Assembly: GCF_025823185.1 (NCBI RefSeq)
Contig: NZ_JACKVK010000008.1
Coordinates: 187,565 to 251,564, forward strand
Direction: 5' to 3'
Length of the DNA stretch: 64,000 nt
From: Mycobacterium yunnanensis
GTDB taxonomy: Bacteria; Actinomycetota; Actinomycetes; Mycobacteriales; Mycobacteriaceae
In this document: in pieces, positions 61,597-64,000 of the stretch
Numbering within the stretch: the first letter of the stretch is position 1
How the letters are laid out: each line of letters begins with the position of its first letter
Translations under genes and position numbers: made by a program
The notes under the pieces: generated by a model
What the model was told of the DNA's origin: nothing
Database searches by the model: none
Seen by the model: only the letters and a program-made list of their open reading frames with translations

Positions 61597-62806
61597 GCAC
61601 GGCGTAGGCCACCGACCCGGCCAGCACGACCGCGATCCCGGCGAGCACCGACGTCACCGGAAGCGTGAACGCCAGGACGACGCAGCCGACGAAGCCCAGG
61701 ACCGGAATCAGCTTGGCGCTCAGCGTGAATGCCGAGGCGTTGGCGATTGCGTAGTAGACGAGCACCGCGAACGACGAGAAGCCAATCGCGCCCCGTAGGT
61801 CGAGGACGCCCGCGAGCACGGCGACGACGGCGCCGACGACGAGCTCCGCGCGGTACGGGGTGGCGAACCGCGGATGGACGACGGCCAGGGCGGGCGGGAG
61901 GTGGCGGTCCCGCGACATCGCCAGAGCGGTCCGTGACACCCCGAGGATCAGCGCCAGCAGCGAGCCCAGCGCGGCCAACGTCGCGCCAGCCCGCACCACC
62001 GGGGTCAGCTCGGGGTGACCGGCGGCGCTCACCGCGTCGGCCAACGGCGCGGTCGCCGAAGCCATTCCCGCGGCGCCCAATTCGGCCAGCACGGCGATCG
62101 CGACCGCGGCGTAGACGATCAGGACGATCCCCAGCGCGATCCGGATCGCACGGGGGATGGTGCGCGTCGGATCCCGCACTTCCTCGGCCAGGGTGGCGAT
62201 CCGCGCGTATCCGGCGAACGCGAAGAAGCACAGTCCGGCGGCTTGCAACACGCCGAGCGCGCTCGCGTCGTCGAGCCTGAGGCGCGCGGCGTCGGCGCCG
62301 TCGGACGTGGCGATCGCGACGACGACCGCGGCCAGCACGGCCAGCACGATCACGACGAGAACCTTGGTGAGCCACGCCGACTTCTGCACCCCCACGGTGT
62401 TGACGACCGTCAGCGCCACCACGGCGAGGACCGCGACCGCGTGCGCGTGGTCGGGCCAGGCGTACACCCCAACGGTCAGGGCCATAGCCGCACACGACGC
62501 GGTCTTGCCGACGACGAAGCTCCACCCGGCCAGGTAGCCCCAGAACGGGCCGAGCCGCTCCCGGCCGTAGACGTAGGTGCCGCCGGACTGGGGGTAGAGC
62601 ACGGCGAGCCGCCCCGATGAGGTGGCGTTGCAGTAGGCGACGACGGCCGCGACGGCCAGGCCGACCAGCAACGCCGACCCCGCGGCCGCGGCCGCGGGGG
62701 CCAGCGCGACGAACACACCGGCGCCCAGCATCGAGCCGAGGCCGATGGTGACGGCGTCCGCGGTTCCGAGGGTGCGTCGAAGGGCGGGCGGTTCCGGCGC
62801 GGCCAC
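61586..62806 (-). CDS. APC family amino acid/amine permease
   Basis: A 406-residue transporter with about 12 transmembrane helices. The family opening VTIGLGSMLGAGVF near residue 20 and LYPQSGGTYVYGRERLGPFWGYLAGW follow the APC consensus; AEEVRDPTRTIPRAI is the conserved loop after helix 6. The product is slightly shorter than usual. The substrate is probably an amino acid or amine, but cannot be named from sequence. It is not clearly tied to the TetR-controlled genes. Confidence 0.9.
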   Translation of the reverse strand: MAAPEPPALRRTLGTADAVTIGLGSMLGAGVFVALAPAAAAAGSALLVGLAVAAVVAYCNATSSGRLAVLYPQSGGTYVYGRERLGPFWGYLAGWSFVVGKTASCAAMALTVGVYAWPDHAHAVAVLAVVALTVVNTVGVQKSAWLTKVLVVIVLAVLAAVVVAIATSDGADAARLRLDDASALGVLQAAGLCFFAFAGYARIATLAEEVRDPTRTIPRAIRIALGIVLIVYAAVAIAVLAELGAAGMASATAPLADAVSAAGHPELTPVVRAGATLAALGSLLALILGVSRTALAMSRDRHLPPALAVVHPRFATPYRAELVVGAVVAVLAGVLDLRGAIGFSSFAVLVYYAIANASAFTLSAKLIPVLGFVGCVVLAFTLPVTSVLAGIAVVLAGSVAYAVRRV

Positions 62807-62824
62807 GCGTGCAGCGTAGCGGCG

Positions 62825-63700
62825 TCAGGCCGGGTAGGCGGAGGTGAGGCGGCTTGTCTCCGGTTTGGTGAAGACGTCGTTGAGCGTGACCGTGCGGAGG
62901 CGGCGGTCGTGGATGATGTCGACCAGTTCGTGGTAGACGCCCGTGACCGGTGGGTGGTTGAGGTGGCCGATGACGATCTTCTGCGGGACGTAGTACTGGT
63001 CGGCGTTGGCGACGATGTCGCGCGGCGTCAGGATCTGGTCGTCGCCGATGTTGCCGTCCCACAGCGCGGTCTGGGTGTAGCCGAAGTCGGCGGCCACCGA
63101 CTGCACCAGATCGTTGTAGGCGCCGTAGGGCGGCCGGTAGTACGGCGTGGCGTCGACGCCGAAGGTGTCGTGCAGGAACTGGTCGGTGTGCCTCAGCTCG
63201 TCGGCGATCCGGCTGCCGGTCAGCTTGGTCAGGTCGGGATGAACCCAGGTGTGGTTGCCCAGCTGGATCTGGCCCGAGTCGACCAGCGGCTGCAGCAGGT
63301 CGCGGTTGTCGGTCCAGGAGGAGAACGCCCCGGTGACGAACATCGTCAGGCGGATGCCGGTGTCCTTCGCCAGTTGCGCGTAGGCGCGTACCACCGCGGT
63401 GTCGACGCCGTCGTCGAGGGTCAGCGACAGGAGGTCCCCCGGGCCGGGCAGAGCGCTCAGCACGCCGCCGCCGGGCAGGGGGATCCGGTCCTGCGGTGCG
63501 GGGGCGGGCAGCAGTTCCGGCCAGGTGGGAGCGGTCGGGAGCGCAGCGGGCGGCGCCGGTGCGGGCGCCTGCGCGGCCTGGCTCGACGCATCCGCGCCGC
63601 AACGCACCAGGGCGATGCCGGCCGCCGACGCGATGGCCCCCGCGAGCAAGTTGCGCCGGGACAGCAAAGTCCCATTCGTCACTCTGGTCACATTGGGCAC
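62825..63700 (-). CDS. Polysaccharide deacetylase lipoprotein (Tat)
   Basis: A 291-residue exported NodB-type deacetylase. The twin-arginine signal LLSRRNLLAGAIASAAGIAL precedes lipobox ALVRCG, then an Ala/Pro-rich linker of about 50 residues. The NodB domain has TLDDGVD, NHTWVHPD with the metal His pair, RPPYGAYND and HLNHPP. It would remove acetyl groups from a cell-wall sugar at the cell surface; the substrate is not known. It lies upstream of the APC permease gene on the same strand. Confidence 0.92.
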   Translation of the reverse strand: MPNVTRVTNGTLLSRRNLLAGAIASAAGIALVRCGADASSQAAQAPAPAPPAALPTAPTWPELLPAPAPQDRIPLPGGGVLSALPGPGDLLSLTLDDGVDTAVVRAYAQLAKDTGIRLTMFVTGAFSSWTDNRDLLQPLVDSGQIQLGNHTWVHPDLTKLTGSRIADELRHTDQFLHDTFGVDATPYYRPPYGAYNDLVQSVAADFGYTQTALWDGNIGDDQILTPRDIVANADQYYVPQKIVIGHLNHPPVTGVYHELVDIIHDRRLRTVTLNDVFTKPETSRLTSAYPA

Positions 63701-63770
63701 GTTCAGCAGGGTAGCTGCCGAACGCCCGACAACCCGGGAAGCTGGGCTGACAGTCGGCTGGGTGCCGGTC

Positions 63771-64000
63771 TTAGCGGTTGCGGATGACGTTGACGGCCAG
63801 GTAGCCGCCGTAGCCGAGCAGTCCGATCAAGGCGACCTTGCGGGTCTGGGGGACGGCCACGCCGAGCCCCAGGGCCGTCTCGAGCCCGCCGTTGATCTTC
63901 AGGAAGCGCGCCGTGTCGGTGGGAAATGCCGCCTTGGTGATGCCCTCGAACAGCTCCGGGCGGACGAAGTGCGCCACTCCGGTTCCGGCCAGGGCCAATC
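63771..64000 (-). CDS. DoxX-like membrane protein (5' partial)
   Basis: The coding frame reaches the window edge; the start lies beyond. The 76 visible residues, ALAGTGVAHFVRPELFEGIT to YGGYLAVNVIRNR, contain two hydrophobic stretches and the HFxRPExFxGI motif of small DoxX-like membrane proteins. A TTG at 63998 is present but is probably internal. Function is unknown; relatives have been linked to redox or membrane stress. Confidence 0.7.
   Translation of the reverse strand, partial: LALAGTGVAHFVRPELFEGITKAAFPTDTARFLKINGGLETALGLGVAVPQTRKVALIGLLGYGGYLAVNVIRNR

Noticed and set aside
61518-63602. Open frame of 694 codons overlapping the APC permease and deacetylase genes
   Set aside because: It is an out-of-frame reading of the same strand as two confident genes, Arg/Gly/Pro-rich with no motif.

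Overview
The window is high-GC actinobacterial DNA and almost certainly comes from a non-tuberculous mycobacterium (Mycolicibacterium-like). The first 38 kb reproduces Mycobacterium tuberculosis gene neighbourhoods that I recognise by order and protein length: Rv0363c-Rv0356c (fba to the purA-linked thioesterase), Rv0389-Rv0391 (purT position, rhodanese, metZ) and Rv0406c-Rv0418 (beta-lactamase-fold gene, fgd1, pta, ackA, glnX-glnH-pknG, mutT3, thiE, thiO-thiS-thiG, lpqL). GTG starts, 4-bp start/stop overlaps and the F420 enzyme Fgd1 fit the same assignment. No rRNA, tRNA, CRISPR array, insertion sequence or gene-free gap longer than about 300 bases was seen.

Layout. 1-8.8 kb: partial TetR gene, fba, membrane proteins, a FUSC-type protein, a site-2 protease, purA and a thioesterase. 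8.8-12.2 kb: ferredoxin-P450 pair, Na+/H+ antiporter and a divergent UBP-type zinc finger. 12.2-16.4 kb: PurT-like protein with altered active-site residues, an anchored small protein, rhodanese, metZ and two unknown genes. 16.4-19.3 kb: SDR with a palindromic operator, GNAT, luciferase-like monooxygenase. 19.3-24.3 kb: fgd1, pta, ackA. 24.2-27 kb: DUF222/HNH gene and CtaG-like gene, neither expected between ackA and pknG. 27-31.6 kb: glnX-glnH-pknG amino-acid sensing operon. 31.7-35 kb: mutT3 and the thiamine genes with a TPP riboswitch. 35-40 kb: SGNH hydrolase, MarR/SDR pair and two tandem M28 lipoproteins, the second lacking catalytic residues.

The accessory part (40-60 kb) holds two interleaved systems. 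The first is an apparent amine-utilisation regulon: a Rieske oxygenase, a PotABCD-type ABC transporter, a class III aminotransferase, two FAD oxidoreductases, an ADP-forming acyl-CoA synthetase-like protein, a cupin, an acyl-CoA dehydrogenase and a BetI-like TetR regulator. Three of its divergent promoter regions carry the same 16-bp inverted repeat (GAYTGA-N4-TCAGTC). The second, lying inside the first, is a xylose locus: ROK repressor, xylA and a xylF-xylG-xylH ABC transporter. The two xyl promoters share a 44-bp composite element made of a CRP-like palindrome directly abutting a probable ROK operator. The window ends with a small secreted protein, an NCS2 uracil permease, an APC permease, a Tat-type polysaccharide deacetylase lipoprotein and a partial DoxX-like gene.

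Functional names rest on motifs visible in the translations and on recalled family knowledge. Substrates of the accessory pathway and all regulator-operator pairings are inferred.
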